DNA of 64,000 nt. Source: JALYGY01 sp963800975. GTDB lineage: Bacteria; Actinomycetota; Rubrobacteria; Rubrobacterales; Rubrobacteraceae. A program made the position numbers and the translations under genes. The DNA is taken from positions 496,001-560,000 of the forward strand of contig CAWDDB010000013.1 in NCBI GenBank assembly GCA_963800975.1, read 5' to 3'. Below the pieces are notes generated by a model that saw nothing but the letters and a program-made list of their open reading frames with translations, was not told where the DNA came from and searched no databases. Of the stretch, positions 35,424 to 44,377 are shown one piece after another; the first letter of the stretch is position 1; each line of letters starts with the position of its first letter.

Positions 35424-36721
35424 GATCGTCGCACGCGGCCGCCGACGGGTCGCGGGGGCGCTGGCTTCTGGTTGCTCGGGTGATGTGGGTGGTGGTCACT
35501 TTTCTCGCGCTGGCGATCACGGGCGCCAGCGCTCCGATCCTGTTCGAGCAGTACGGAACACTGTGTTCCGGGGCGCTGGGTAGCTGCCTCGAGCGCGGGC
35601 AGCTCGCCCCGGAGGGGCTGCAAGAGCTGGAGGGTGTCGGGATCTCTCTCGAAACCTACGCGTGGCTGTCGGTCGGAGTCGGCGTGGCCACCAAGCTCGT
35701 CTGGATGGCCGTCGGCGCGCTCGTATTCGTGCTCCGCTCCGGCGACCGTATGGCACTGCTGGTTGCCTACTTCCTGGTCGCGTTCGGGACGGCGACGTTC
35801 GCCACGGAGTCGGTAGATGCCCTGGTCTCGGCGCGCTACGCGTGGTGGCTCCCGGCTCGCGGGTTACAGATCCTGGGAGAGGTGGTCACGGTACTCTTCT
35901 TCCTGACCTTCCCCGACGGAAGGTTCGTGCCCCGCTGGACGCCCTTTCTCGCGGTGGTGTTCCTCGCGTTCCAGATCCCCACCGATCTCTCCCCCGACAT
36001 CTACTCCGGCTCTAACTTTCTGGAGACGGCCCAGTCGTTGGTTTTCGTGTGCTTCGTGCTGGGGATGATCGGGTCCCAGCTCTACCGCTATCGTAACGTC
36101 TCCGTCCCGGACCAACGGAGGCAGACGAAGTGGGTGGTCTTCGGCACGGCGCTCGCGCTCTCGCTCCTGCTGTTCGTGCTGGCGCCCCTGTTCTTCTTTG
36201 CTCCAGGGGTGGCCCGGACCTCGCCCTTCGTGCTCTTTTTGATCGGCAACTTTTTCCCGCTCGTCATGCTGCTCATCCCGCTCTCCGTCGGGGTGGCGAT
36301 GCTGCGCTCCGGGCTCTTCGACATAGACGTCGTGATCAACCGTACGCTCGTCTATGCCTCGCTCACCGCGGTGCTCGTGCTCGTCTACGTCGGCGGGGTC
36401 GTGCTGCTCCAGGCTGTCTTCCGGACGCTCACAGGTCAGGAATCGCAGCTCGCGGTCGTGGCCTCGACCCTGACGATAGCGGCGCTCTTCGGGCCCCTGA
36501 GACGGCGGGTGCAGGGGTTCATCGACCGGCGGTTCTATCGCGGCAAGTACGACGCCGCGAGGACGCTGGAGGCCTTCTCTGCCAGGCTGCGCGATGAGGT
36601 GGACCTTGGCGTCCTGACCGGGGACCTGGTGGGGGTGGTGCGCGAAACCGTGCAGCCTACACGCGTCTCGTTGTGGCTGAGGGATCCTGCGTCCGACGAG
36701 AAGCCGAGGTCCGATGGCTGA
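35420..36721 (+). CDS. Array paralog 2: long-loop, two-cysteine subtype
   Basis: 433 aa. Differs from most copies by an extra ~35-residue segment after TM1 with two cysteines, TLCSGALGSCLERGQLAPEG, followed by LEGVGIS; paralog 11 (51172) shares it. FPDGRFVPRW replaces FPDGRLPSRRW and FDIDVVINRTLVYA has Phe in place of Tyr. The common tail TVQPTRVSLWLR is kept. GTG start in a GTGA overlap with paralog 1, with GAAGGAG 6 nt upstream. Confidence 0.85.
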   Translation: MRSSHAAADGSRGRWLLVARVMWVVVTFLALAITGASAPILFEQYGTLCSGALGSCLERGQLAPEGLQELEGVGISLETYAWLSVGVGVATKLVWMAVGALVFVLRSGDRMALLVAYFLVAFGTATFATESVDALVSARYAWWLPARGLQILGEVVTVLFFLTFPDGRFVPRWTPFLAVVFLAFQIPTDLSPDIYSGSNFLETAQSLVFVCFVLGMIGSQLYRYRNVSVPDQRRQTKWVVFGTALALSLLLFVLAPLFFFAPGVARTSPFVLFLIGNFFPLVMLLIPLSVGVAMLRSGLFDIDVVINRTLVYASLTAVLVLVYVGGVVLLQAVFRTLTGQESQLAVVASTLTIAALFGPLRRRVQGFIDRRFYRGKYDAARTLEAFSARLRDEVDLGVLTGDLVGVVRETVQPTRVSLWLRDPASDEKPRSDG

Positions 36722-37952
36722 GCGCTTCGCTGCCCCGCTAGCCTGGTCTCTGTGGATGCTCAGCGTGGCCTGCGCGGCCCTCGGGCTGTTGTTCGTGTAC
36801 CTGAATGGGTCGTTCTCGAACCTCCTGGACGACTCTGAGGGCATTGACCTGGTTGCGGCGGTGGCGTTCCCGACGGTCGGGGCCGTCATCGCCGCGCGCA
36901 GGCCTGGCAACGCCATAGGCTGGCTCTTCTGCGCTATCGGTCTCCTGCAGGGTGTGACGGTCCTCGGCGCCGAGTACGGCATCTACGCCCTGGTCACCCA
37001 GCCCGGTCTTCCCGCGGGCAGGATCTCGATCTGGTTCGGGACCTGGGCCTGGTTGCCGAGCCTGATCCTCACGGGCACTTTCCTGCTTCTCCTCTTCCCC
37101 GATGGCCGGCTGCCCTCTCCCCGCTGGCGACCCGTGGCATGGACGGCGGCGGTCCTCGTCGTGTCCTCGACCGTGATCCTCGCGACCGCGCCGTGGGATC
37201 TGCTGCAGGCAGGGGTGCCCGCCGAGAACCCGTTCGGGATCGGGTCCGCCTGGACCGTCTTCGAGGCCGCCGCGTTCCCCATGTTCGCGGTGGGTATGGT
37301 TCTGGCGTTCCTCTCGGTGTACTCGGTGATCATGCGCTACCGTCACGCCGAGGGCGAGCAACGCCAGCAGCTCAAGTGGTTCGGTTACGCAGGGGCGTTG
37401 AGCATCACGGTCTTGCTCTTCCCGCCCATAACCCCGGCTGTCGGTGATGCCCTCACCATCTTGCAGATTGCGGCCATACTACTCTTGCCCGCCGCTACGG
37501 GCGTCGCCATCCTGCGGCATCGCCTCTACGACATAGACGCGGTGATAAACCGCACCCTGGTCTACGGCGCCCTCACGGCGTCGCTCGCGCTGGTGTACTT
37601 CGGCAGCGTGGCGGCATTGCAGTACACGTTCCGCGCGCTGACCGGGGGCGACTCTCAGCTCGGCATCGTTGCCTCGACGCTAGCCGTCGCGGCGCTGTTC
37701 AACCCATTGAGACGGCGCATCCAGGGGTTTATAGATCGGCGTTTCTACCGCAGGAAGTACGATGCAGCGAAGACCCTCGAAGCCTTCGCTGCCAGGCTGC
37801 GCGACGAGGTAGACGTGGACCACCTGTCCGAGGAGTTCGTGGCCGTGATCCGACGGACCATGCAGCCCGCGCACGCGTCGCTGTGGTTGCGAGGATCGAC
37901 GCCGAGCTTCCGCGGGTCGGTACCTGGTGAAGCGCGAGAGGAGGGCGGATGA
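36714..37952 (+). CDS. Array paralog 3
   Basis: 412 aa with the standard layout: RRPGNAIGWLFCAIG at the TM2-TM3 hinge, LFPDGRLPSPRWR, RYRHAEGEQRQQLKWF before TM7, RLYDIDAVINRTLVYG, IDRRFYRRKYDAAKTLEAF and TMQPAHASLWLRG. The last ~18 residues (FRGSVPGEAREEGG) are unique and flexible. Starts 8 nt inside paralog 2 and ends in an ATGA overlap with paralog 4. Confidence 0.85.
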   Translation: MAERFAAPLAWSLWMLSVACAALGLLFVYLNGSFSNLLDDSEGIDLVAAVAFPTVGAVIAARRPGNAIGWLFCAIGLLQGVTVLGAEYGIYALVTQPGLPAGRISIWFGTWAWLPSLILTGTFLLLLFPDGRLPSPRWRPVAWTAAVLVVSSTVILATAPWDLLQAGVPAENPFGIGSAWTVFEAAAFPMFAVGMVLAFLSVYSVIMRYRHAEGEQRQQLKWFGYAGALSITVLLFPPITPAVGDALTILQIAAILLLPAATGVAILRHRLYDIDAVINRTLVYGALTASLALVYFGSVAALQYTFRALTGGDSQLGIVASTLAVAALFNPLRRRIQGFIDRRFYRRKYDAAKTLEAFAARLRDEVDVDHLSEEFVAVIRRTMQPAHASLWLRGSTPSFRGSVPGEAREEGG

Positions 37953-39181
37953 TCCGGAGCTTCACCGCCTCCTCGCTCGCCTGGTCGCTCTGGGCTCTGA
38001 CGCTCGTGCTCATGGCACTCACCGTCGTATTCACGGCTCTATACCCGTTGCCGAGGAACGCGGCGACCGACGCCGCCAACTTCGCCATCTCGGTCTTGTT
38101 CGTGGCGACCTTCTCGACGGTGGGGGCCCTGATCGCCTCCCGCCGACCCGCGAACCCCATCGGCTGGGTCTTCTGCGCCATGAGCCTGACACTGGTAGTG
38201 GCCGTGTTCGCGGGGAACTACGCGGAGTACTCCCTCGTGGTCGAGCCCAGAGCTCTTCCCATGGCGCGGACGGCGGCATGGGTGGGGAACTGGATCTGGC
38301 TCGTGGCGCTCAGCCCGCTCGGGTTCTTCTTACTCCTCTTCCCCGAAGGACGGCCGCCGTCGCCGAGGTGGCAGATCGTTGGGTGGCTGCTCGGCGTAGC
38401 GCTCGGGTGCTGGTTCGTTTCGCAGGCGTTCATACCAGGGCCCATGCTCAACGCCGGTTACGAGTCGATAGACAACCCTTACGGGATCGAGGCTCTCCGG
38501 GACATCCTCAGGGTCGGCGGGACCTTCTCCAGCTTCCTGATCCTGGCGACCGTGCTCGCCTCGGCCTTCTCCATCGTCGTCAGGTTCCGCCGCTCGAGGG
38601 GTGACGAACGGCGACAGATCAAATTGGTCGCCTACGCCGGGGCGCTGGTGGCGCTCGTCGTCGTCGCACAACTCGTCGTCTCGACGGCGCTGCCGGAGAC
38701 CGACCTGCTCGTCGAGGTCCTCAACCTCAGCCTCGTCGTAGTGCTCACCGGCGTGCCGATAGCAGCGGGCGCCGCCATATTGAAGTACCGCCTATACGAC
38801 ATAGACCTGGTCATCAACCGTACCATCGTCTACGGCGCTCTGACGATCCTGCTCGTCGTCATCTACTTCGGGAGCGTGATCCTCTCCCAGTACACTCTCC
38901 GCGCCCTGACCGGGAGTGACTCGCAGCTCGCCGTTGTCGCCTCGACGCTGGCCATTGCCGCCCTTGTCAACCCCTTGCGGCGGCGCATCCAGGCGCTGGT
39001 GGATCGTCGCTTCTATCGGAGGAAGTACGATGCCGCGAAGACGTTGACCCGGTTCAGCACCAAACTGAGGGACGATACGGACCTCGACCAGTTGAGTGGT
39101 GAGCTGGTGTCTGTGGTCCGGGAGACGATGCAACCTGAGCACGCCTCGCTGTGGCTGCGGGCGCCCGAGGCGAGGAGATGA
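37949..39181 (+). CDS. Array paralog 4
   Basis: 410 aa. Carries LFPEGRPPSPRWQ (Glu for the usual Asp) and RLYDIDLVINRTIVYG. RSRGDERRQIKLVAY has Leu in place of the otherwise invariant Trp of Q-x-K-W. The tail has LVDRRFYRRKYDAAKTLTRF and TMQPEHASLWLRAPEARR with almost no extension. ATGA overlaps on both sides. Confidence 0.85.
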   Translation: MIRSFTASSLAWSLWALTLVLMALTVVFTALYPLPRNAATDAANFAISVLFVATFSTVGALIASRRPANPIGWVFCAMSLTLVVAVFAGNYAEYSLVVEPRALPMARTAAWVGNWIWLVALSPLGFFLLLFPEGRPPSPRWQIVGWLLGVALGCWFVSQAFIPGPMLNAGYESIDNPYGIEALRDILRVGGTFSSFLILATVLASAFSIVVRFRRSRGDERRQIKLVAYAGALVALVVVAQLVVSTALPETDLLVEVLNLSLVVVLTGVPIAAGAAILKYRLYDIDLVINRTIVYGALTILLVVIYFGSVILSQYTLRALTGSDSQLAVVASTLAIAALVNPLRRRIQALVDRRFYRRKYDAAKTLTRFSTKLRDDTDLDQLSGELVSVVRETMQPEHASLWLRAPEARR

Positions 39182-40425
39182 GCGGCCGCCTCATCGGGCG
39201 CCTGGCGTGGGGTCTTGGGGTTCTCTCACTCCTGCTGTTTCTGACCGGCAGCGCGCTGGAACTGGCCGCCGCGTCCTCCGGGGTTGGCGTTCGCATTCCC
39301 GAGGTCGTGTTGCTGGCCCTCGTGGTGGTGTTCTCGGCAGTCGGAGCCCTGATCGCCTCCCGCCACCCGCGCAACGCCATCGGCTGGATCTTCTGCGGCG
39401 TCGCGGTGGCGGTTGGCCTCGGCAAGCTCGCGGGCGGCTACGCCGGTTACTGGATCAGCGGCATGCCGGCTTCGGATGCGCTGGGCGAGACGGCGGCATG
39501 GTACGCGAACAACTCCTGGATCCCCTTCGTGCTGGTGCCGCCTACATTCGTCTTGCTGCTGTTTCCCGATGGTCGGCTGTTGTCGCGCCGGTGGAGGCCG
39601 GTAGCCTGGTGCGCGGGGGTGGCGATAATCGGCGTGTTCTTGGGGGACGCGCTGAGCCCGGGTCCGTTGCTGGATTACCCGCAGATCACCAACCCTTATG
39701 CGGTCGAGAGCCCGCTGCTCTTTCCACTGCAGGCCACCGCCTATCTGCTCATGCTTGCCGCAGGGCTCGGCTCGGTTCTGTCGCTTTTCCTACGGTTCCG
39801 CCGCGCCGATCGCGAGCAGCGCCAGCAGATCAAGTGGCTCACCTGGGCGGGCGCGCTGGCCGTCGTGATGCTGGTAGCGAACACCCTGGGCTACGACCTG
39901 GTCGGCGAGACGGTTGCCAACACCCTGATCATGCTCGGCGTGCTGAGCCTGCCGCTTGCCACGGGCATCGCCATCCTGAGGTATCGCCTGTACGACATAG
40001 ACCTTCTCATAAACCGCACCATCGTCTACGGCGCCCTGACCGCTACGCTGGTGGCGGCGTACTTCGCGGGCGTTACTCTCCTCCAGTGGCTCTTCCGCGC
40101 GCTCACGGGTCAGGAGCAGCAAGCGCAGCTCGCCATCGTCGCCTCGACCCTCGTCATCGCTGCTCTGTTCAACCCCTTGAGGCGGCGCATCCAGGCGTTC
40201 ATCGACCGCCGTTTCTACCGCAGGAAGTACGATGCCGCCAAGACCCTCGACGCGTTCTCGGCGAGGCTGCGCGACGAGACGGACCTGGGCAAGCTCGGCG
40301 ACGACCTCACCGGCGTCGTGCGTGAGGCGGTGCAACCCGCGCACGTCTCGCTGTGGTTGCGAAGAACCGCCGAAACGGGTGACCACAGCGGCCCCTTCGC
40401 CCACTCGACGGAGCCACTCCGGTGA
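39178..40425 (+). CDS. Array paralog 5
   Basis: 415 aa. Standard TM core with SRHPRNAIGWIFCGVA, LFPDGRLLSRRWR and RLYDIDLLINRTIVYG. The LTG..SQL loop is two residues longer (LTGQEQQAQL). The tail is IDRRFYRRKYDAAKTLDAF with AVQPAHVSLWLRR and a ~20-residue extension. ATG 39178 sits in an ATGA overlap; nine in-frame codons upstream belong to readthrough. Confidence 0.85.
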   Translation: MSGRLIGRLAWGLGVLSLLLFLTGSALELAAASSGVGVRIPEVVLLALVVVFSAVGALIASRHPRNAIGWIFCGVAVAVGLGKLAGGYAGYWISGMPASDALGETAAWYANNSWIPFVLVPPTFVLLLFPDGRLLSRRWRPVAWCAGVAIIGVFLGDALSPGPLLDYPQITNPYAVESPLLFPLQATAYLLMLAAGLGSVLSLFLRFRRADREQRQQIKWLTWAGALAVVMLVANTLGYDLVGETVANTLIMLGVLSLPLATGIAILRYRLYDIDLLINRTIVYGALTATLVAAYFAGVTLLQWLFRALTGQEQQAQLAIVASTLVIAALFNPLRRRIQAFIDRRFYRRKYDAAKTLDAFSARLRDETDLGKLGDDLTGVVREAVQPAHVSLWLRRTAETGDHSGPFAHSTEPLR

Positions 40426-40607
40426 GCGGGCGCGGCGCGGCAAGGCTTGCCTGGTCGCTGTTCGCGGTGACAGCGGCGCTGCTGGTACCGATGACGCTGC
40501 TCTCGGCCGGACGGGAGCCCGTGCAGCCAGCCCACGTGTCCTTGTGGCTGCTGGCGCCGGATGCGGGGTCGCGGTCGACGGTGGGGCAATGGAAGTCCGC
40601 CCTATGA
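40422..40607 (+). pseudogene. Array remnant: internally deleted paralog (61 codons)
   Basis: Residues 1-30 (RGAARLAWSLFAVTAALLVP) match the first TM of the array proteins, and residues 31-45 (EPVQPAHVSLWLLAPDAG) match their last 15 residues. About 350 residues between are gone, with the frame kept. It starts GTG in a GTGA overlap with paralog 5 and its TGA overlaps the next ATG, so translational coupling through it is preserved. It is either a fossil of in-frame recombination or a functional one-TM mini-protein. Confidence 0.7.
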
Positions 40608-41854
40608 GCGCCCGCGCCACTTCCCGTCTGGCCTGGTCGTTGTGTTTGTTGTGCGTGGCGCTGCTCGCGGCGAGGGTAGTCCTGCTCTACCTCAACAGGG
40701 CCACTACGCTGGCTACGGGTGGCTGGGGAACCGCGAACTACGCTTTCATCTTGCTCGTGGGGATCCTCGCTTTCACGCTCGTGGGAGCCCTGATCTCCTC
40801 CCGGCTCCCCACCAACCCCATAGGCTGGATCTGCCTGGCCATCGGGCTCATCCTGGCGCTCGAAGCCATCGCGGACGGATACCACGTGTACGCGCTCCAG
40901 ACCCAGCCTGGTTACCTCCCGGGCGGGGAGTACATGGCCTGGCTGGGGAACTGGCTCTGGGTCCCATCGGTGTTCTTGATCACGACCTTCATGGTCCTGC
41001 TATTCCCTGACGGGCGGTTGCCTTCTCGCCGCTGGCGGGTGGTAGCATGGCTCTCCGTGGCGGCGCTGATCTCGATTAGCGTTTCCTATGCGCTCGTACC
41101 GGGCAGGCTCGATGAAGCCCCGAACGTCACCAACCCGCTCGGCATCGAGTCCGCGGGAAGCGCCCTGGAGTTCGTCTACACCTGGGACCTCTTGTTCCTG
41201 CTGCCGTGCTTCGTCGCGGCGGCGATCTCGATGGTCATTCGCTTCAGGCGCTCCACAGGAGAAGTGCGCCAGCAGATCAAGTGGTTCGCCGCCGCCGCGG
41301 TTCTCCAGGCGATGGCTTTTTCCTTCTACTTGTCCTTCTACTTCGTGGTGCCTTCGGAAGTAGTCGAGGACTTCGTGGCCCTCACCTTCGTCGGCCTCCC
41401 GGTTGCTGTAGGCATCGCTATCCTGCGCCACCGACTCTACGACATAGACGTCGTGATCAACCGTGCCCTCGTCTACGGCGCCCTAACGGCGACGCTGGCC
41501 CTGGTGTACTTCGGCAGCGTCGTGGTACTCCAACGCCTGTTCGTAACCCTCACCGGAGAGACTTCGCAGCTCGTCGTCGTCGCCTCCACCCTGGCGGTCG
41601 CCGCGCTCTTCGGTCCGTTGAGGCGCCGCATCCAGGGCGGCATTGATCGCCGCTTCTACAGGCGCAAGTACGACGCCGCCAGGACGCTGGAAGCTTTCTC
41701 GGCGAAGTTGCGCGACGAGACGGATCTCGGCCGGCTCGGCGACGAGATGGTATCCGTGGTACGGGGGACGGTGCAGCCAGAGCACGTCGGCCTGTGGTTG
41801 CGTTCGGAGGTCGAAGCCACCGACGGGGACGCGAGAGAGGAGCACACCCGATGA
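40604..41854 (+). CDS. Array paralog 6
   Basis: 416 aa. SSRLPTNPIGWICLAIG, LFPDGRLPSRRWR, RSTGEVRQQIKWF, RLYDIDVVINRALVYG (Ala for Thr), RRRIQGGIDRRFYRRKYDAA and TVQPEHVGLWLR. Start ATG 40604 overlaps the remnant's stop; the long upstream open frame is not homologous. Ends in an ATGA overlap. Confidence 0.85.
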   Translation: MSARATSRLAWSLCLLCVALLAARVVLLYLNRATTLATGGWGTANYAFILLVGILAFTLVGALISSRLPTNPIGWICLAIGLILALEAIADGYHVYALQTQPGYLPGGEYMAWLGNWLWVPSVFLITTFMVLLFPDGRLPSRRWRVVAWLSVAALISISVSYALVPGRLDEAPNVTNPLGIESAGSALEFVYTWDLLFLLPCFVAAAISMVIRFRRSTGEVRQQIKWFAAAAVLQAMAFSFYLSFYFVVPSEVVEDFVALTFVGLPVAVGIAILRHRLYDIDVVINRALVYGALTATLALVYFGSVVVLQRLFVTLTGETSQLVVVASTLAVAALFGPLRRRIQGGIDRRFYRRKYDAARTLEAFSAKLRDETDLGRLGDEMVSVVRGTVQPEHVGLWLRSEVEATDGDAREEHTR

Positions 41855-43149
41855 GCGCCCGCGCCTCCACCTGGCTGGCCTGGTCGCTCGCCGGTTTCTC
41901 CGTGGCCATGTTCGTAGCGGGCGTCGCGCTCGCTCTGTTGTCCCTGTCCATCGGCGCCGCTGGGGCTTCTAACACCTCGGGCAGCGTCGGAGGTCTGTTG
42001 GGCTTCGTGCTCTTCCTGTCCTTCCCGATCGTTGGAGCCCTGATTGCCTCCAGGCGCCCAGAGAACCCTATAGGCTGGATCTGCCTGGTCGCCGGCCTGT
42101 TCTGGATGAACATCGCGATGGGAGAAGGGTGGAACGCATACGAGCTTGCCACAACCGGCACGGCGACGTCCTCGGTGACGCTGGACGCGCTGACATACTG
42201 GCTCTGGGTGCCGCCCGTCGGGTTGCTCGGCGTCTACATGATCCTGCTGTTTCCCGACGGGCGGCTGCCGTCGAGGCGGTGGCGTCCGTTTGCCTGGTTC
42301 GCCGGGGCGCTGATGGTCCTGATCTGCGTCGGCTTCGTCTTCGTCCCCGGACCGCTGGAGGGTCACCCGGGCGTGCGCAATCCTTTCGGGCTGGAGTGGC
42401 TAACCTGGATTAGGAATGTGCAGGTATTCATCGTGTTGCTGCTCCCCCTGTGCATCCTGGCCTCGGCTTCGAGCCTGGTGTTGCGCTACCGGCGTTCCAG
42501 TGGCGAGGTGCGCGAGCAGATCAAATGGCTTGCCTTCGCCGCCTCGGTGGTGGGCTTCGTGTACTTTGGGGGCCTGCTCGCCCAGATCCTCTTCGCGTCT
42601 GAGTCGCTGGAAAACAACGCAGGCTCGTCGCCGCTCTGGGTTGCGATCTTGAACAACCTGCTCCTGATCAGCTACGCGGGTATACCCGTGGCAGTGGGGA
42701 TCGCGATCCTTCGCCACCGCCTATACGACATAGAGATAATTATCAACCGCGTCCTGGTGTACGGCTCGCTAACGGCGACGCTGGTCGTGATCTACGCGGT
42801 AAGCGTGGTCTCCCTCCAGTATGCTTTCCGCGCGCTAACAGGGCAGGGGTCGCAGCTGGTCGTCGTCGCTTCCACCCTGGCCATAGCCGCGCTCTTCGGA
42901 CCCTTGAGGCGACGCGTGCAAGCTCTTATCGACAAGCGCTTCTACCGCAGCAAGTACGACGCGGCCAAGACCCTCGAAGCCTTCTCGGCGAAGCTTCGGG
43001 ACGAGACCGACCTGGACCGGCTCGGCGACGAGCTGGTCTCGGTAGTGCGCAACTCGATGCAGCCAGCGCACGCCTCACTTTGGCTGCGAGAAACGGGAGA
43101 GGAAGGATCATCCGAGATGAGAGAAAATAGCTGGAAAGGAGTTTCGTAA
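41851..43149 (+). CDS. Array paralog 7, last of the first group
   Basis: 432 aa. LFPDGRLPSRRWR; RLYDIEIIINRVLVYG is the only copy with Glu in the YDID motif. LIDKRFYRSKYDAAKTLEAF has Lys for the first Arg. A 19-residue tail (ETGEEGSSEMRENSWKGVS) follows SLWLR. An expanded loop before TM8 (SLENNAGSSPLWVAILNNLL) accounts for the larger size. Its TAA stop is inside the first heptad of promoter B. Confidence 0.85.
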   Translation: MSARASTWLAWSLAGFSVAMFVAGVALALLSLSIGAAGASNTSGSVGGLLGFVLFLSFPIVGALIASRRPENPIGWICLVAGLFWMNIAMGEGWNAYELATTGTATSSVTLDALTYWLWVPPVGLLGVYMILLFPDGRLPSRRWRPFAWFAGALMVLICVGFVFVPGPLEGHPGVRNPFGLEWLTWIRNVQVFIVLLLPLCILASASSLVLRYRRSSGEVREQIKWLAFAASVVGFVYFGGLLAQILFASESLENNAGSSPLWVAILNNLLLISYAGIPVAVGIAILRHRLYDIEIIINRVLVYGSLTATLVVIYAVSVVSLQYAFRALTGQGSQLVVVASTLAIAALFGPLRRRVQALIDKRFYRSKYDAAKTLEAFSAKLRDETDLDRLGDELVSVVRNSMQPAHASLWLRETGEEGSSEMRENSWKGVS

Positions 43150-43189
43150 CGCTTTTCGTAACGTTGGGGAGACGGTCGACGCCTAAAAT
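43145..43189 (+). promoter_or_regulatory. Array promoter B: three heptads plus -10, before the phosphatase
   Basis: CGTAACG at 43145-43151 and 43157-43163 (12-bp period), GGAGACG at 43168-43174 (11-bp step), then 9 nt to TAAAAT (43184-43189). The phosphatase ribosome site AAGGAGG starts at 43197, so the leader would be very short. Identical geometry to sites A and C; the GGGGAGACGG block is also almost identical to site A. Confidence 0.72.
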
Positions 43190-43207
43190 AGCGGGCAAGG
43201 AGGTCGG

Positions 43208-44377
43208 ATGACAGCTCAGACAAAGAACAGAAGGGGTTTCTGGCAGAACCTGTGGCGGCGCGATGGCCGCAAGCCGGCCGAGGAGACGCCAGTTGTGGCG
43301 GACGTGCCGCAGCAGGCGGCGCCGGAGGTGGACATAGCGCCGAACGACCCGATCCTCGCGTACCTCGCGGGCGTATCCGGCGTGGTCGAGGTAGAGAAGC
43401 TGGATCTCGATTCGCCGGCGCTCAGGGAGATGAAAGAGGTCGGCGTCAAGCTGGTGGTGCCGCTCGTGAGCCAGGGGGAGCTGATCGGGCTCCTCAACCT
43501 CGGGCCGCGCCTCTCCCAGCAAGAGTACTCGGCCGACGACAGGAAGTTGCTCTCCGATCTGGCCACCCAGACGGCGCCGGCCGTGAGGGTGGCGCAGCTC
43601 GTCAGGCAGCAGCAGCAGGAGGCGCAGGAGCGGGAGCGCATCGAGCAGGAGCTCAGGGTGGCGCGCCTGATCCAGCAGACCCTCCTGCCCAAGACCCTGC
43701 CCGAGCTGCCTGGCTACGACGTCGCGGCCTACTACCAGCCGGCCCGCGAGGTCGGCGGCGACTTCTACGACTTCGTCGATCTCGAAGACGGACGCCTCGG
43801 GCTGGTCGTCGGGGACGTAACGGACAAGGGGGTGCCAGCCGCCCTCGTGATGGCGACGACGCGCACCCTTCTGCGCGCCGCGGCCCAGCGCCTCGATTCG
43901 CCCGGCGAGGTCCTGAAAAGGGTCAACGACGTGCTGGTGCAGGAGATACCGCCCAACATGTTCGTCACGTGCCTTTACGCGATCCTCGACCCGGAGAGCG
44001 GCCTGCTCCTCTACGCGAACGCGGGCCACGACCTACCCTACCGTCGGAGGGTCGGGCGTTCCGAGGGCGCAGATGAGCTCAGGGCGACGGGGATGCCGCT
44101 CGGGCTGCTGCCTGGCATGGGCTACGAGGAGAAGGAGATCGTGGTAGAGAAGGGCGAGAGCGTCCTGTTCTACAGCGACGGTCTCGTCGAGGCGCACGAC
44201 CCCCGCCGCGACATGTTCGGCTTCCCGCGCCTGCAAGGCCTCGTCGGCACCCACCGCGCGGGCGGGGCGGAGCTGATCACCTTCCTCCTCTCCGAGCTCG
44301 CGCGCTTTACCGGCGAGGAGTGGGAGCAGGAGGACGACATCACGCTCGTAACGCTGGAGAGATCGGAGCAGCTGTGA
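43208..44377 (+). CDS. rsbU: RsbU/SpoIIE-type PP2C phosphatase with a half-GAF N-terminus
   Basis: 389 aa. Residues ~50-140 (VKLVVPLVSQGELIGLLNLG, EYSADDRKLLSDLATQTAPA) match only the second half of a GAF domain. A coiled-coil linker of Gln/Glu/Arg (LVRQQQQEAQERERIEQELR) leads to the PP2C domain ~170-389: REVGGDFYDFVDLED, VGDVTDKGVPAALVMA, LYANAGHDLPY and SVLFYSDGLVEAHDP with metal Asp residues, ending EQEDDITLVTLE. Such enzymes dephosphorylate STAS antagonists to free a sigma factor. Soluble, no TM. GTG of the next gene overlaps its TGA. Confidence 0.93.
   Translation: MTAQTKNRRGFWQNLWRRDGRKPAEETPVVADVPQQAAPEVDIAPNDPILAYLAGVSGVVEVEKLDLDSPALREMKEVGVKLVVPLVSQGELIGLLNLGPRLSQQEYSADDRKLLSDLATQTAPAVRVAQLVRQQQQEAQERERIEQELRVARLIQQTLLPKTLPELPGYDVAAYYQPAREVGGDFYDFVDLEDGRLGLVVGDVTDKGVPAALVMATTRTLLRAAAQRLDSPGEVLKRVNDVLVQEIPPNMFVTCLYAILDPESGLLLYANAGHDLPYRRRVGRSEGADELRATGMPLGLLPGMGYEEKEIVVEKGESVLFYSDGLVEAHDPRRDMFGFPRLQGLVGTHRAGGAELITFLLSELARFTGEEWEQEDDITLVTLERSEQL

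Noticed and set aside
44348..44354. CGTAACG within the phosphatase gene
   Set aside because: Single copy inside codons, no second heptad at 11-12 bp and no -10 at the right place.
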